From assembly GCF_002272015.1 (NCBI RefSeq), contig NZ_NPBY01000038.1:159835-223834 (forward strand): a stretch of DNA of 64,000 nucleotides, given 5' to 3'. Positions within the stretch are counted from its first letter, which is position 1, and each line of letters starts with the position of its first letter. Below are positions 51,261 to 59,473 of this stretch, one piece after another. Source of the stretch: Paenibacillus campinasensis. Its GTDB lineage: Bacteria > Bacillota > Bacilli > Paenibacillales > Paenibacillaceae. The notes below the pieces were generated by a model. The model was given only the letters and a program-made list of their open reading frames with translations. It had not been told where the DNA came from and ran no database searches. The translations under genes and the position numbers were made by a program.

Positions 51261-52310
51261 ATGAGTATAGAGATCAAGCATGTGAGTAAATCCTTCGGCA
51301 GCTTCGAGGCGTTGAAGGATATTCAATTAACGATTCAGGACGGGGAGTTTGTGGCCATACTCGGCCCGTCCGGCTGTGGCAAAACAACGCTGCTGCGCAT
51401 TCTGGCCGGATTCGAGCAGCCCACCAGCGGCGAGGTTCGGATGGAGGGCCGTGTCGTGGCGGGCGAGCATACGCTGCTGCCGCCGGAGAAGCGGCGGATC
51501 GGGATGGTGTTCCAATCGTTCGCGCTCTGGCCGCATATGAATGTGACCGAGCACATCCGCTTCCCGATCCGGACCCATAAAGCCACCCCTGCCCGTATTA
51601 AAGGTCAGGAAGAGGAGCGCATCCGGCAAATTCTGGAGCTGACCGGACTGTCCCATCTGGCTGCGCGGATGCCACACGAGCTGTCCGGCGGTCAGAAGCA
51701 GCGGGTCGCGATTGCCCGGGCTTTGGCTCCCGAGCCTTCCCTGCTGCTGATGGATGAGCCGCTCAGCAGCCTCGACGCGATGCTGCGCATGGATATGCGC
51801 CGCGAAATCCAGCAGGTCCACCGCCGAACCCGATCGGCCATCGTCTACGTCACCCATGATCAGGGGGAGGCGCTGGCCATGGCTGACCGGATCGTGGTCA
51901 TGAAGGACGGCCGCATCGAACAGGCCGGAACGCCGCAGGACATTTATTTGCGGCCGGAGACCGAATTCGTCGCCAAGTTTGTATCCAAGTCCAATCTGGT
52001 GCAGGGCAGCTGGAGCGGCAACCTGTTCACGCCGGAAGGCAGCAACACCGCCTGGAACGGTGACGGCATTGCCGATTATTTCAAAGCGAGCGGTCTATAT
52101 CCTGTGCGCCCCGATCAATTTCTGCTCCAGCCAGACGGCACGGAAGGCATTCCCGGTGAAGTCGTCAACGTCCAGTTCCAGGGCAAGGAGTTCCACTACG
52201 ATATCCGCAGTGATGAACGGAACTGGGAGGTCATCTCCCCGGTGGCGCTGCGTCTGCATGAGAAGGTCCGGCTGAATCTGGCGGACAGCGCCGAGCCGCT
52301 GGGAGCGTGA
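51261..52310 (+). CDS. ABC importer ATP-binding protein (FbpC/AfuC-type)
   Basis: 349 residues from ATG 51261 (ACGGAGGG upstream). Walker A GPSGCGKTTLL, Q-loop VFQSFALWPHM, signature LSGGQKQRVAIARALAPEP, Walker B LLLMDEPLSSLD, H-loop VYVTHDQGEALAMADR. A C-terminal TOBE-like beta domain (about 240-349) may hold a regulatory site, as in the Pot/Fbp/Ugp class. It completes the transporter; its stop overlaps the start of the second HAD gene by four bases. Confidence 0.94.
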   Translation: MSIEIKHVSKSFGSFEALKDIQLTIQDGEFVAILGPSGCGKTTLLRILAGFEQPTSGEVRMEGRVVAGEHTLLPPEKRRIGMVFQSFALWPHMNVTEHIRFPIRTHKATPARIKGQEEERIRQILELTGLSHLAARMPHELSGGQKQRVAIARALAPEPSLLLMDEPLSSLDAMLRMDMRREIQQVHRRTRSAIVYVTHDQGEALAMADRIVVMKDGRIEQAGTPQDIYLRPETEFVAKFVSKSNLVQGSWSGNLFTPEGSNTAWNGDGIADYFKASGLYPVRPDQFLLQPDGTEGIPGEVVNVQFQGKEFHYDIRSDERNWEVISPVALRLHEKVRLNLADSAEPLGA

Positions 52311-53098
52311 ATCGGGTGAACAAACCGCAAGGAAAACTGGTCCTGTTCGACATCGACGGCACGCTGCTGGACCGACATAATCGGATTCCGGCCTCCGCCA
52401 AGCGCGCCATCTTCACCCTGAAGGAAGCCGGGCACACTGTGGCGCTTGCTTCCGGACGCTCCCCGTTCATGCTGGAGCATCTGCGGCGGGAGCTGGGGCT
52501 GCATTCCTACGTCAGCTTTAACGGGCAATATGTCGTGCACGAACACCGGCTGATCTACAGCAACCCGATCGGGCCGGAGCTCGTTGCGCAGCTGGCCGCC
52601 TTCGCGGCAGAGCGGGAGCATCCGCTGGTGTACCTCGATGCGGAAGGGATGCGCTGCAATCAGCAGCATCACCCCTATGTCGAGCAGTGCATGCGCTCGC
52701 TGGATGTCCTCCATCCAGAATGCGATCCTCGGTACTACGAAGGCAGGCACATTTACCAGACGATGCTGTTCTGCACGGAGGAACATGAGGCGATGTTCCG
52801 ACTGGCATTTCCGGACCTGCATTTTGTCCGCTGGCATCCCTGCTCGATGGATGTATTGCCTGCGGGAGGTTCGAAAGCGGCCGGCATTAAAAGGCTGATC
52901 GCCGAAACCGGGTTCAGGCCGGAGGATATTTACGCTTTTGGCGACAACTATAACGATATGGAGATGTTCCGGTTCGTCGGGTGCAGCATCGCGATGGGCA
53001 ATGCACCGAAGGCTGTCAAGAAGCTGGCCGCCTTCGTCACCTCCGAGGCGGAGCAGGACGGCATCTGGCATGGACTGCGATGGGCGGGACTCCTCTAG
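52307..53098 (+). CDS. Second Cof-type HAD-IIB phosphatase
   Basis: 263 residues from GTG 52307, overlapping the ATPase stop. Motif I VLFDIDGTLLDRH, motif II ALASGRSP, a lysine in GSKAAGIKRL and motif IV AFGDNYNDMEMF. Only distantly similar to the phosphatase at 47469, so the two are not a recent duplication. Last gene of the operon. The pair of HAD phosphatases around one importer suggests dephosphorylation of two substrates or two positions. Confidence 0.93.
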   Translation: MNRVNKPQGKLVLFDIDGTLLDRHNRIPASAKRAIFTLKEAGHTVALASGRSPFMLEHLRRELGLHSYVSFNGQYVVHEHRLIYSNPIGPELVAQLAAFAAEREHPLVYLDAEGMRCNQQHHPYVEQCMRSLDVLHPECDPRYYEGRHIYQTMLFCTEEHEAMFRLAFPDLHFVRWHPCSMDVLPAGGSKAAGIKRLIAETGFRPEDIYAFGDNYNDMEMFRFVGCSIAMGNAPKAVKKLAAFVTSEAEQDGIWHGLRWAGLL

Positions 53099-53227
53099 GC
53101 GTTCATGCCGTTATCCCCCCGTGCCACGTGCCGCCCGCCGCACTGGACCGGAAACAACCGGTTGATCACAGGCTGCACCATAGCTGTCCCCCAAGCGCTG
53201 GCTGCCACCATAAGCCGCAATATAAAA

Positions 53228-53270
53228 AAAGGACTTCATTCCCACCTGTACCGTGGAATTGAAGTCCTTT
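53228..53270. terminator. Shared terminator between convergent genes
   Basis: Inverted repeat AAAGGACTTCAATTCCAC / GTGGAATGAAGTCCTTT (one bulge) flanked by AAAAAA on the left and TTTGTATATT on the right. Works for the HAD operon and for the DUF318 gene. Confidence 0.85.
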
Positions 53271-53277
53271 GTATATT

Positions 53278-54348
53278 CTACAGGAGCATCCAGCCGACGA
53301 GTCCGGCCAATATGCCGATCACCACAACCGAGGATGCAGTGAATGCCAGCACCTTGCCTGGAAAATGCTTCGCCAGCATCAGCAGTGAAGGCAGGCTGAT
53401 CGCCGGCAGTGTCATCAGCAGCGCCGCTGCAGGGCCAACGCCCATCCCCATGTCCATGAAGGACTGGATAATCGGAATTTCGGCAGCGGTCGGGATGACA
53501 AACAGCATGCCTGCAATGGCAAAGCCGATAATGGCCAGCAGACTGTTCGAGCCCGCCCCGTCCATCGCCGGGAACAGCCACGCGCGGAATGCGCCGAGCA
53601 TCAGCACGACCAGCACATACGCCGGAATGACCGATATGAACATGCTCCACATCGCCTTGCCCCAGCGCACATACATCGGCTGCTCCGGCTCGTTGTCCTC
53701 CGGAAGCGCAGCCTGCACCTGCTGCGGCACGAGTTCATTCGGCGCAAAGCGGTTCGCCAGATAGCTGACCCCGAACGTAAGCAAGAGGCCAAACACCAGG
53801 CGCAGCAGCGTGAATTCCCAGGACAGCACAAATGTCATGAAGATCAGTGTTGCCGGGTTAATCGTCGGGTTGCCAATCCAGAAGGCCAGGCTTGCCCCTA
53901 TCGACGCCTTCTTCTTGCGCAGCCCGACAGCGAGCGGAGCGGCGCAGCAGGAGCACATCATCCCGGGCAGGGAGGCCAGACCGCCGATAGCGGTGCTCTT
54001 GAAATTGGCTTTGCCGAGCATATCCAAAAGCCACTTGGAAGGCAGCAGCACCTGCACGAGCGAGCCGAGCAGTATACCGAGCACAGCCGCTTTCCAAACG
54101 GCTTTAAAATAAGCCGCCGCATATTCCCAGGCGGCGCTCCATGAAGGCGCCGGAATCGTATCGCCGGCACCGGTTAGTATCGACGAGCCGATCGAATGCG
54201 TGGTCGCAGACGTGATGGCTTTGCCATAATACGGCCACCATTTTACATACAACAAGCCAGCCGCAGTGATCACGATAAAGAGCAATGCAAACAGCAATGT
54301 CTTTCGATTGAAGTGACCGGACGGCTTGGTGGTTTCCACACTATGCAT
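53278..54348 (-). CDS. DUF318/YraQ-family permease
   Basis: 356 residues with about nine membrane helices. The block LPGMMCSCCAAPLAVGLRKKK (cysteine-rich CSCC, split across a membrane turn) followed by WIGNPTINPATL is the mark of the DUF318/ArsP_1 permeases, of which ArsP exports organoarsenicals. Divergent from selD-mnmH, with 147 bases between. Cysteines could handle soft metalloids; together with the neighbouring selenium genes a selenium or metalloid role is possible, which is inference. Confidence 0.9.
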   Translation of the reverse strand: MHSVETTKPSGHFNRKTLLFALLFIVITAAGLLYVKWWPYYGKAITSATTHSIGSSILTGAGDTIPAPSWSAAWEYAAAYFKAVWKAAVLGILLGSLVQVLLPSKWLLDMLGKANFKSTAIGGLASLPGMMCSCCAAPLAVGLRKKKASIGASLAFWIGNPTINPATLIFMTFVLSWEFTLLRLVFGLLLTFGVSYLANRFAPNELVPQQVQAALPEDNEPEQPMYVRWGKAMWSMFISVIPAYVLVVLMLGAFRAWLFPAMDGAGSNSLLAIIGFAIAGMLFVIPTAAEIPIIQSFMDMGMGVGPAAALLMTLPAISLPSLLMLAKHFPGKVLAFTASSVVVIGILAGLVGWMLL

Positions 54349-54451
54349 TTCCTTTCCCTCCGGTAAGAACAGTAATAGATTGATAAGAACGGATAGTATT
54401 ATATCACAAGCAAACGAGGTTTTTACTATTATTTATTGGAGGAGTATAATA

Positions 54452-54499
54452 GTGACTTGGGTAAGTGTATGCCCAGTTCCTATTGAAAGGAAGTTGTGA
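54452..54499 (+). CDS. 15-codon upstream ORF before selD
   Basis: GTG at 54452 has GGAGGAG at 54438-54444, seven bases upstream, a better ribosome site than that of selD. It encodes MTWVSVCPVPIERKL and stops with TGA at 54497-54499, overlapping the selD ATG region. It could couple translation or act as a leader peptide. Whether it is translated cannot be told from sequence. Confidence 0.4.
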   Translation: MTWVSVCPVPIERKL

Positions 54500-54501
54500 T
54501 G

Positions 54502-55560
54502 ATGTCACTTCAAAATCATATAAACAACGTCAAATTGACGTCTCTATCCTCCAAAGGCGGCTGCGGCTGCAAGATCGGACCTGCCGACCTGGCGCAGGTC
54601 ATCCGGAGCCTTCCGCCTGCCGAGCCGAATCCGAACCTTCTGGTCGGCCTGGACACCAGCGATGACGCTGGGGTATACAAGCTCAACGATGAGATGGCCA
54701 TGGTGCAGACGGTCGATTTCTTCACGCCAATCGTCGATGATCCGTATGCGTTCGGCCAGGTTGCTGCCGCCAATGCCATCAGCGATATCTATGCGATGGG
54801 AGGCACGCCGCTGACCGCACTCAACATTGTGGCCTTCCCGATCCATACGCTGGACAAAAGCATTCTGTCCGACATATTGCGAGGCGCGGGCGACAAGCTG
54901 AAGGAAGCTGGCGTCACGCTCGTTGGCGGACACTCCATTGACGACAAGGAGCCGAAATTTGGCCTGGCTGTGACCGGGCTCGTGCATCCGGACAAAGTGC
55001 GGACTAACGCCGGCGCGAAGCCGGGAGATCAGCTGATTCTGACCAAACCGATCGGGGTCGGCATTCTGACCACCTCCATCAAGAAGGATCAGCTCAGCGA
55101 GGAAGAGATTCAGCGCGTTACCACCGTCATGTCCACGCTGAACAAAACGGCGGCCGAGACGATGGCGTCCTATGACGTGCATGCCTGCACGGACGTTACG
55201 GGCTTCGGCCTGCTTGGACACGCCTCGGAGATGGCCAAGGGCAGCGGCAACGGCGTTGTCATTGAGCAGGCGCTCGTCCCTCTGCTGCCGCGTGTTCGCG
55301 AGCTGGCCGAGGCCGGATTTGTGCCGGGAGGAACGAAGAACAATTTCGCCCATCTCGAGGGATCGGTGACGTTCCCGGCTGATATGGATCCGCTGGATCA
55401 GTATATTTTGTGTGATGCCGTGACATCCGGGGGCCTGCTGATTGCCGTGGACGGCAGCCAGGCCGAGGCGCTGCTTGCCGATCTGCTGGCAGCGGGCGTC
55501 GAAGCGGCGCGCATCGGGGAAATTACAGCAGAGCATCCAGGGCACATCGTCGTCCGTTAA
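54502..55560 (+). CDS. selD: Selenide, water dikinase
   Basis: 352 residues from ATG 54502 (ATG 54499 is equally possible; GAAAGGAAG upstream). Makes selenophosphate from selenide and ATP. SKGGCGCKIGP near residue 18-28 has the catalytic Cys (C21) as cysteine, not selenocysteine, with the lysine after it. ATP site: TVDFFTPIVDDPYAFGQVAAANAISDIYAMGG (conserved blocks), GGHSIDDKEPKFGLAVTG and TDVTGFGLLGHASEM. Normal length. 27 bases before mnmH, so selenophosphate is probably used for tRNA modification here. Confidence 0.96.
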   Translation: MSLQNHINNVKLTSLSSKGGCGCKIGPADLAQVIRSLPPAEPNPNLLVGLDTSDDAGVYKLNDEMAMVQTVDFFTPIVDDPYAFGQVAAANAISDIYAMGGTPLTALNIVAFPIHTLDKSILSDILRGAGDKLKEAGVTLVGGHSIDDKEPKFGLAVTGLVHPDKVRTNAGAKPGDQLILTKPIGVGILTTSIKKDQLSEEEIQRVTTVMSTLNKTAAETMASYDVHACTDVTGFGLLGHASEMAKGSGNGVVIEQALVPLLPRVRELAEAGFVPGGTKNNFAHLEGSVTFPADMDPLDQYILCDAVTSGGLLIAVDGSQAEALLADLLAAGVEAARIGEITAEHPGHIVVR

Positions 55561-55587
55561 GGACTATTATAGAGGGAGCGATAACAC

Positions 55588-56628
55588 TTGATTCACGACA
55601 TCTCTGTTGAAGAACTGCTACAACTTCAGAAAGACAATAATCTGCTTCCGATTGATGTCAGATCGCCGTCCGAATATGCTGCTGCAACGATTCCGGGCAG
55701 CATCAACATCCCGATCTTCAACGACGAGGAGCGGGCCGAAATCGGCACCTTGTACAAGCAGGTGAACGTACAGGCGGCCAAGGAGCGCGGACTTGAGATC
55801 GTGTCAGCCAAGCTGCCGGCATTTATCCGCGAGTTCGCGGCCATTCCGCAGCAGAAGGCGGTCTTCTGCTGGCGGGGAGGCATGCGCAGCAGAACGTCGG
55901 CCACCGTCCTCTCGTTAATGGGCATCAAGGCCTATCGGCTGACGGGCGGAATTCGGGCGTACCGCAAATGGGTCGTTGATCAGCTGGCCAGCTATGAGCT
56001 CCAGGCCCCTGCTATCGTCCTGAATGGCCATACCGGATCAGGCAAGACGGAAATCCTGCGCCAGCTTCAGCAGGAGGGCTACCCTGTGCTTGATCTCGAA
56101 GGCATGGCGGGCCACCGCGGATCGGTGTTTGGTCACATTGGCTACGCGGCCCGTAACCAGAAGACATTCGATGCCCTGCTGCTGCAGGAGCTGCTTCAGC
56201 ATCAGCAGGCACCCTACATGCTTTTTGAAGCCGAAAGCCAGCGCATCGGGAAAGTGGCCTTGCCTGAATTTTTGTTGACCAAAAAAGAACAAGGCACTCA
56301 TCTGTGGATCGACCTTCCGATGGAAGCGCGCATCCGTCACATCATCGAGGATTATAAGCCCGAGCAGCATGCTGAAGCGTGCATGGAGGCATTTCTGCGC
56401 ATCAAGGAGCGGATTCATACCCCGATCGCGGCGGAGATCCAGCGTCATCTCGAGAGCAGCCAATATGAGGATGCCGTGGGCCTGCTGCTGCAGTATTACT
56501 ATGATCCCCGCTATGAGCATACCGCGAGCCACTATGACGGTGACAAGCGCGTCACGATCCAGGCGAACTCGGTCATGGAAGCCGCTGGGCGGGTCAAGGA
56601 ATATCTTGCCGCACAACAGAACAGGTAA
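55588..56628 (+). CDS. mnmH: tRNA 2-selenouridine synthase
   Basis: 346 residues from TTG 55588 (GAGGGAG upstream). N-terminal rhodanese domain with active-site C94 in AVFCWRGGMRSRT, followed by a P-loop domain with NGHTGSGKTEIL (about 146-153). The enzyme geranylates and then selenates 2-thiouridine at the wobble position of tRNA using selenophosphate. It follows selD directly. selA/selB for selenocysteine are not in the window, suggesting a selenouridine-only use of selenium, as seen in many Firmicutes. Confidence 0.96.
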   Translation: MIHDISVEELLQLQKDNNLLPIDVRSPSEYAAATIPGSINIPIFNDEERAEIGTLYKQVNVQAAKERGLEIVSAKLPAFIREFAAIPQQKAVFCWRGGMRSRTSATVLSLMGIKAYRLTGGIRAYRKWVVDQLASYELQAPAIVLNGHTGSGKTEILRQLQQEGYPVLDLEGMAGHRGSVFGHIGYAARNQKTFDALLLQELLQHQQAPYMLFEAESQRIGKVALPEFLLTKKEQGTHLWIDLPMEARIRHIIEDYKPEQHAEACMEAFLRIKERIHTPIAAEIQRHLESSQYEDAVGLLLQYYYDPRYEHTASHYDGDKRVTIQANSVMEAAGRVKEYLAAQQNR

Positions 56629-56633
56629 ACAAG

Positions 56634-56690
56634 AAAGGCATGATCACCAGCCTCCCCAAGGGATGGCGGCGATCATGCCTTTTCTTCCTT
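56634..56690 (+). terminator. Intrinsic terminator of selD-mnmH
   Basis: Inverted repeat AAAGGCATGATC / GATCATGCCTTT with a 24-base loop and a T-rich tail TTTTCTTCCTTTTC. It also faces the end of the convergent PI-PLC-like gene. Confidence 0.85.
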
Positions 56691-56719
56691 TTCTCACTTT
56701 TCTGCCTGTGCTCTATTCG

Positions 56720-58705
56720 TTATGGAAAATGAATGCTCCCGGTGTTATACCACAACGCATCATTCATCCCCGATTTGTGCAGATCGACAAGCAGGTTGGT
56801 CGCTGCGTTATAATCGACGCTCGGGCGGGACGACACGCCGGAATCCCACACATAGTTGTGAATCCAGCGGATGTTCGGCCACTCCAGCTCCCCGATGTTG
56901 TACCAGATCAGGCCCGTATTTTGACTCGTATGCAGCTCAATGATCTTGTCTGTGCCAATAAAGGCAACCGCTGGATCCTTGCCATCCTGACCGCCCATGC
57001 TGCCGCTTGCGTTCCAGGTGATATTCCCGTTCTGGCCCCATGTGCCTGTCGTATAGTTCAGTCGTCCGCCGTCCCGATACACGACAACGATTCTGCCGTC
57101 CTGGAAGGCGACATCCGGACGCTCGCCATTCTGATTGTTGATCGTTCCACTGTTGCTCCACGTTATGCTGTAGTTCGATGTGTTGATGCGCCCGGTGTGA
57201 TAGTGAAGCTTGCCGCCATTCAGGTACACAAGCACTGCCCGATCGCCGTCGATGGCGATGTGCGGCCAATCTCCCGACGTATGCGAGCCGCCGATGGCAA
57301 TCCGCTCATTGGTGATCCAGGTGATGGTCGAGTTCGGCTCCAGTCTGCCGATGTTGGCCCACAGCCCGGAACCGGTGCCGTCGGTTTTATTGACCTGGAC
57401 CACGATCTGCTGGCCGCCCACATTCGTGACATCACTGTGAGGCTGAACGCCGTTTTTATTCTGACCGCCAGGATTGATGCGTTCGTTCGTCACCCACTGA
57501 ATGTACCCGTCATCACGTACGGACCCGACGGAATACCACAGATTGTTGTTGAACAGCCCTTCGGCCTTGTGCACCTCAACGACGCGCCGGTCATCCGTTA
57601 TGGACACCGATACGTCTACCCCATTCTGCGTGCCGCCAGGTTTCTCAACCCGGTGGTTGTAATCCCGGAGCGGAACGAGAAAGTGATTGAACAACTTCGT
57701 CATGGACTGGTAGGAATCGGTCGATACGAAATGGCGCGTACCGAGCTTGTGGTTCATGTAAGCGAACTGGGTCCAGCGCTGTGCCGCGTCCCCGTCGCCG
57801 TTCGGGAATTTGTAATGCCATGCGCCTTCATTGCCGTTCAGGCTGTAGAAGCGGAGCGTGTACCCTTTTTGCTCGGCCATGTACATCATGTCCTTCAAGC
57901 GCTGCTCTTCCTCTTGCGACCAGTTGCCCGGCATCAGCGTGTCAAAGCCGCTCTCGATATGCTTCCAGTGAACCGCATAGAACCGGTGATAGATGTCCGC
58001 AGCGTTCGGGAAATAATCAGCGACATTGCCATATCTGCTATGCGTTATGCTGTATACCTCGTCTTTAAAGGCCAGCAGCTTGCCCGTCTGTCCGGAAATG
58101 TAGTTGAAATACGCATTCTTCAGCGCGTCAGTGCCAGACAAGCACACGGTGATCGCACGCTCGGTGAAGCTGTTCGCACTGCCGATGTAGCCATGGCTCA
58201 TATAAGACTCATAATGGGTGAAAATCGCCTGCAGCGAGTCAGCCACATCCTCGTAGTTCGGGCTGTTGGCCGTCTTCATGTCCAGGTTGACGATGATGCT
58301 TCTTCCGTCGCCGTGAATGCTGCCGCCTCGGGCAGCAATCTGCGCGGCCATATCTTCAAAGTATTGATACAGATGCCTCGTATTGGGCCAGGCAGCCGCA
58401 TCATGCTTCACGTACAGCTTCACCTTGCCCTGCAAATAGTCAGGATACTGCGGCCCTTCGTAACGGGTGCGATTCGTGTCCACCATGATGTCCAGCTCAA
58501 CGTTGTAGAACTTCATATCGAGCGCATCGCGGAATTTGCGGTCCGGATCGCTTTCATCATACGTATCGTGAAACGCTTTGTACGGATTGGCGTCAATGAA
58601 TACCGAGCTTGCCGACGCGCTAGTTGCGATAAAAGGCAGCACTGCTGCTGCGCTTAATACCACCTTCAACAGTTTGCTTGTCCATGAATGCCGCGTGCCC
58701 ATCAT
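56720..58705 (-). CDS. Secreted PI-PLC/GDPD-superfamily protein with six C-terminal beta repeats
   Basis: 661 residues from ATG 58705 (AAGGAG five bases upstream; the next codon is also ATG). Signal peptide ends SASASS (about 30). The N-terminal region (about 32-340) follows the TIM-barrel plan of the PI-PLC/GDPD superfamily, AIM6-like branch: FHDTYDESD, FYNVELDIMV and VKLYVKHDAAAWP, with later IIVNLDMKT and TLRFYSLNGN strands. The C-terminal region (about 365-661) contains six repeats of about 48 residues with alternating LWYSVG/LHYHTG/LNYTTG/IWYNIG cores, a probable six-bladed propeller. Last gene of the operon with inositol monophosphatase and the carbohydrate ABC importer; it may release inositol phosphates outside the cell. 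Confidence 0.82.
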   Translation of the reverse strand: MMGTRHSWTSKLLKVVLSAAAVLPFIATSASASSVFIDANPYKAFHDTYDESDPDRKFRDALDMKFYNVELDIMVDTNRTRYEGPQYPDYLQGKVKLYVKHDAAAWPNTRHLYQYFEDMAAQIAARGGSIHGDGRSIIVNLDMKTANSPNYEDVADSLQAIFTHYESYMSHGYIGSANSFTERAITVCLSGTDALKNAYFNYISGQTGKLLAFKDEVYSITHSRYGNVADYFPNAADIYHRFYAVHWKHIESGFDTLMPGNWSQEEEQRLKDMMYMAEQKGYTLRFYSLNGNEGAWHYKFPNGDGDAAQRWTQFAYMNHKLGTRHFVSTDSYQSMTKLFNHFLVPLRDYNHRVEKPGGTQNGVDVSVSITDDRRVVEVHKAEGLFNNNLWYSVGSVRDDGYIQWVTNERINPGGQNKNGVQPHSDVTNVGGQQIVVQVNKTDGTGSGLWANIGRLEPNSTITWITNERIAIGGSHTSGDWPHIAIDGDRAVLVYLNGGKLHYHTGRINTSNYSITWSNSGTINNQNGERPDVAFQDGRIVVVYRDGGRLNYTTGTWGQNGNITWNASGSMGGQDGKDPAVAFIGTDKIIELHTSQNTGLIWYNIGELEWPNIRWIHNYVWDSGVSSRPSVDYNAATNLLVDLHKSGMNDALWYNTGSIHFP

Positions 58706-58732
58706 AACCACTCCTTAACCGGTATAAGATGA

Positions 58733-59452
58733 TTATTTTCGTTCCCGGCGAATCCAGAAATTGAACACATCATTACGCAAGTAATCAAGCGAATACAGCA
58801 CTTCCTTGTTCTGCTCGTCATAATGCAGCTGTTTCATCAAGATGACGGGCGTTTCTTCCTCTTTATCAATTTGCAGACGCTGCACGTACTTGTCTTTCTT
58901 CAAAGGAACTAGCAGCTCGGTGTCCGCCCTGGCAATCTGAATTTTGCACTTGTCCTCCAGGAAGCCGAACAGCGACCCGGAGAAATCAATCCGCTCAAAG
59001 GCGTCGCCCACCAGCTCCTTCGGCATAATATTGATCGAGTAAGCAACGGCATCGCCGTCCGCATAGCGAATGCGCTCCAGCTTGACTACCCCGCAGCCCT
59101 CTTCAATGTTCAGCGCCTCGGCCCACTCGGGGCTGCACTCCACTTCCCCGATCATCTCCTTGTTCTCCTCTTCCGTCAAACCTGCCAGCTTGATCATCGT
59201 CCCGATGCTCTGGAGAAATTCAAGCCGGCTCGGAATCATCGGAAGCGGCTTGATGACAAAGGTGCCCACGCCGTGCTTCACCAGCAGCTTGCCCTCCTGC
59301 TCAAGCAGCTTGATCGCCGTCCGTAGCGTCTCGCGGCTGACGCCGAAATATTTAGCCAGCTCATATTCCGAAGGAAGCTTCTGGCCGACCTTCCACAGCT
59401 TGCTGTCGATCATCTTTCCGATTTCCTGTTTGATATGTTGATAGGTGCCCAA
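58733..59452 (-). CDS. GntR/HutC-family regulator
   Basis: 239 residues from TTG 59452 (GGGAGG eight bases upstream). N-terminal winged helix (KLPSEYELAKYFGVSRETLRTAIKLLEQEGKL in the recognition region, split about 24-55) and a C-terminal UTRA sensor domain (about 90-235), which binds phosphorylated sugars, amino acids or nucleosides. It lies between the phosphatase and the secreted PI-PLC-like gene in the same operon. Its likely operator is the GTATAGAC/GTCTAGAC repeat at 63357 ahead of the first gene. Confidence 0.93.
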   Translation of the reverse strand: MGTYQHIKQEIGKMIDSKLWKVGQKLPSEYELAKYFGVSRETLRTAIKLLEQEGKLLVKHGVGTFVIKPLPMIPSRLEFLQSIGTMIKLAGLTEEENKEMIGEVECSPEWAEALNIEEGCGVVKLERIRYADGDAVAYSINIMPKELVGDAFERIDFSGSLFGFLEDKCKIQIARADTELLVPLKKDKYVQRLQIDKEEETPVILMKQLHYDEQNKEVLYSLDYLRNDVFNFWIRRERK

Positions 59453-59473
59453 TGCTACAGCCTCCCGGTTCTG

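Noticed and set aside
48403..52310. Annotation of the ABC system as ferric iron uptake
   Set aside because: No iron-binding tyrosine pair was evident in the binding protein, and the neighbours are SorC, HAD and MBL proteins rather than iron genes.
56369..58657. 762-residue open frame on the plus strand
   Set aside because: Starts inside mnmH and runs antisense through the PI-PLC-like gene; no motif, no ribosome site.
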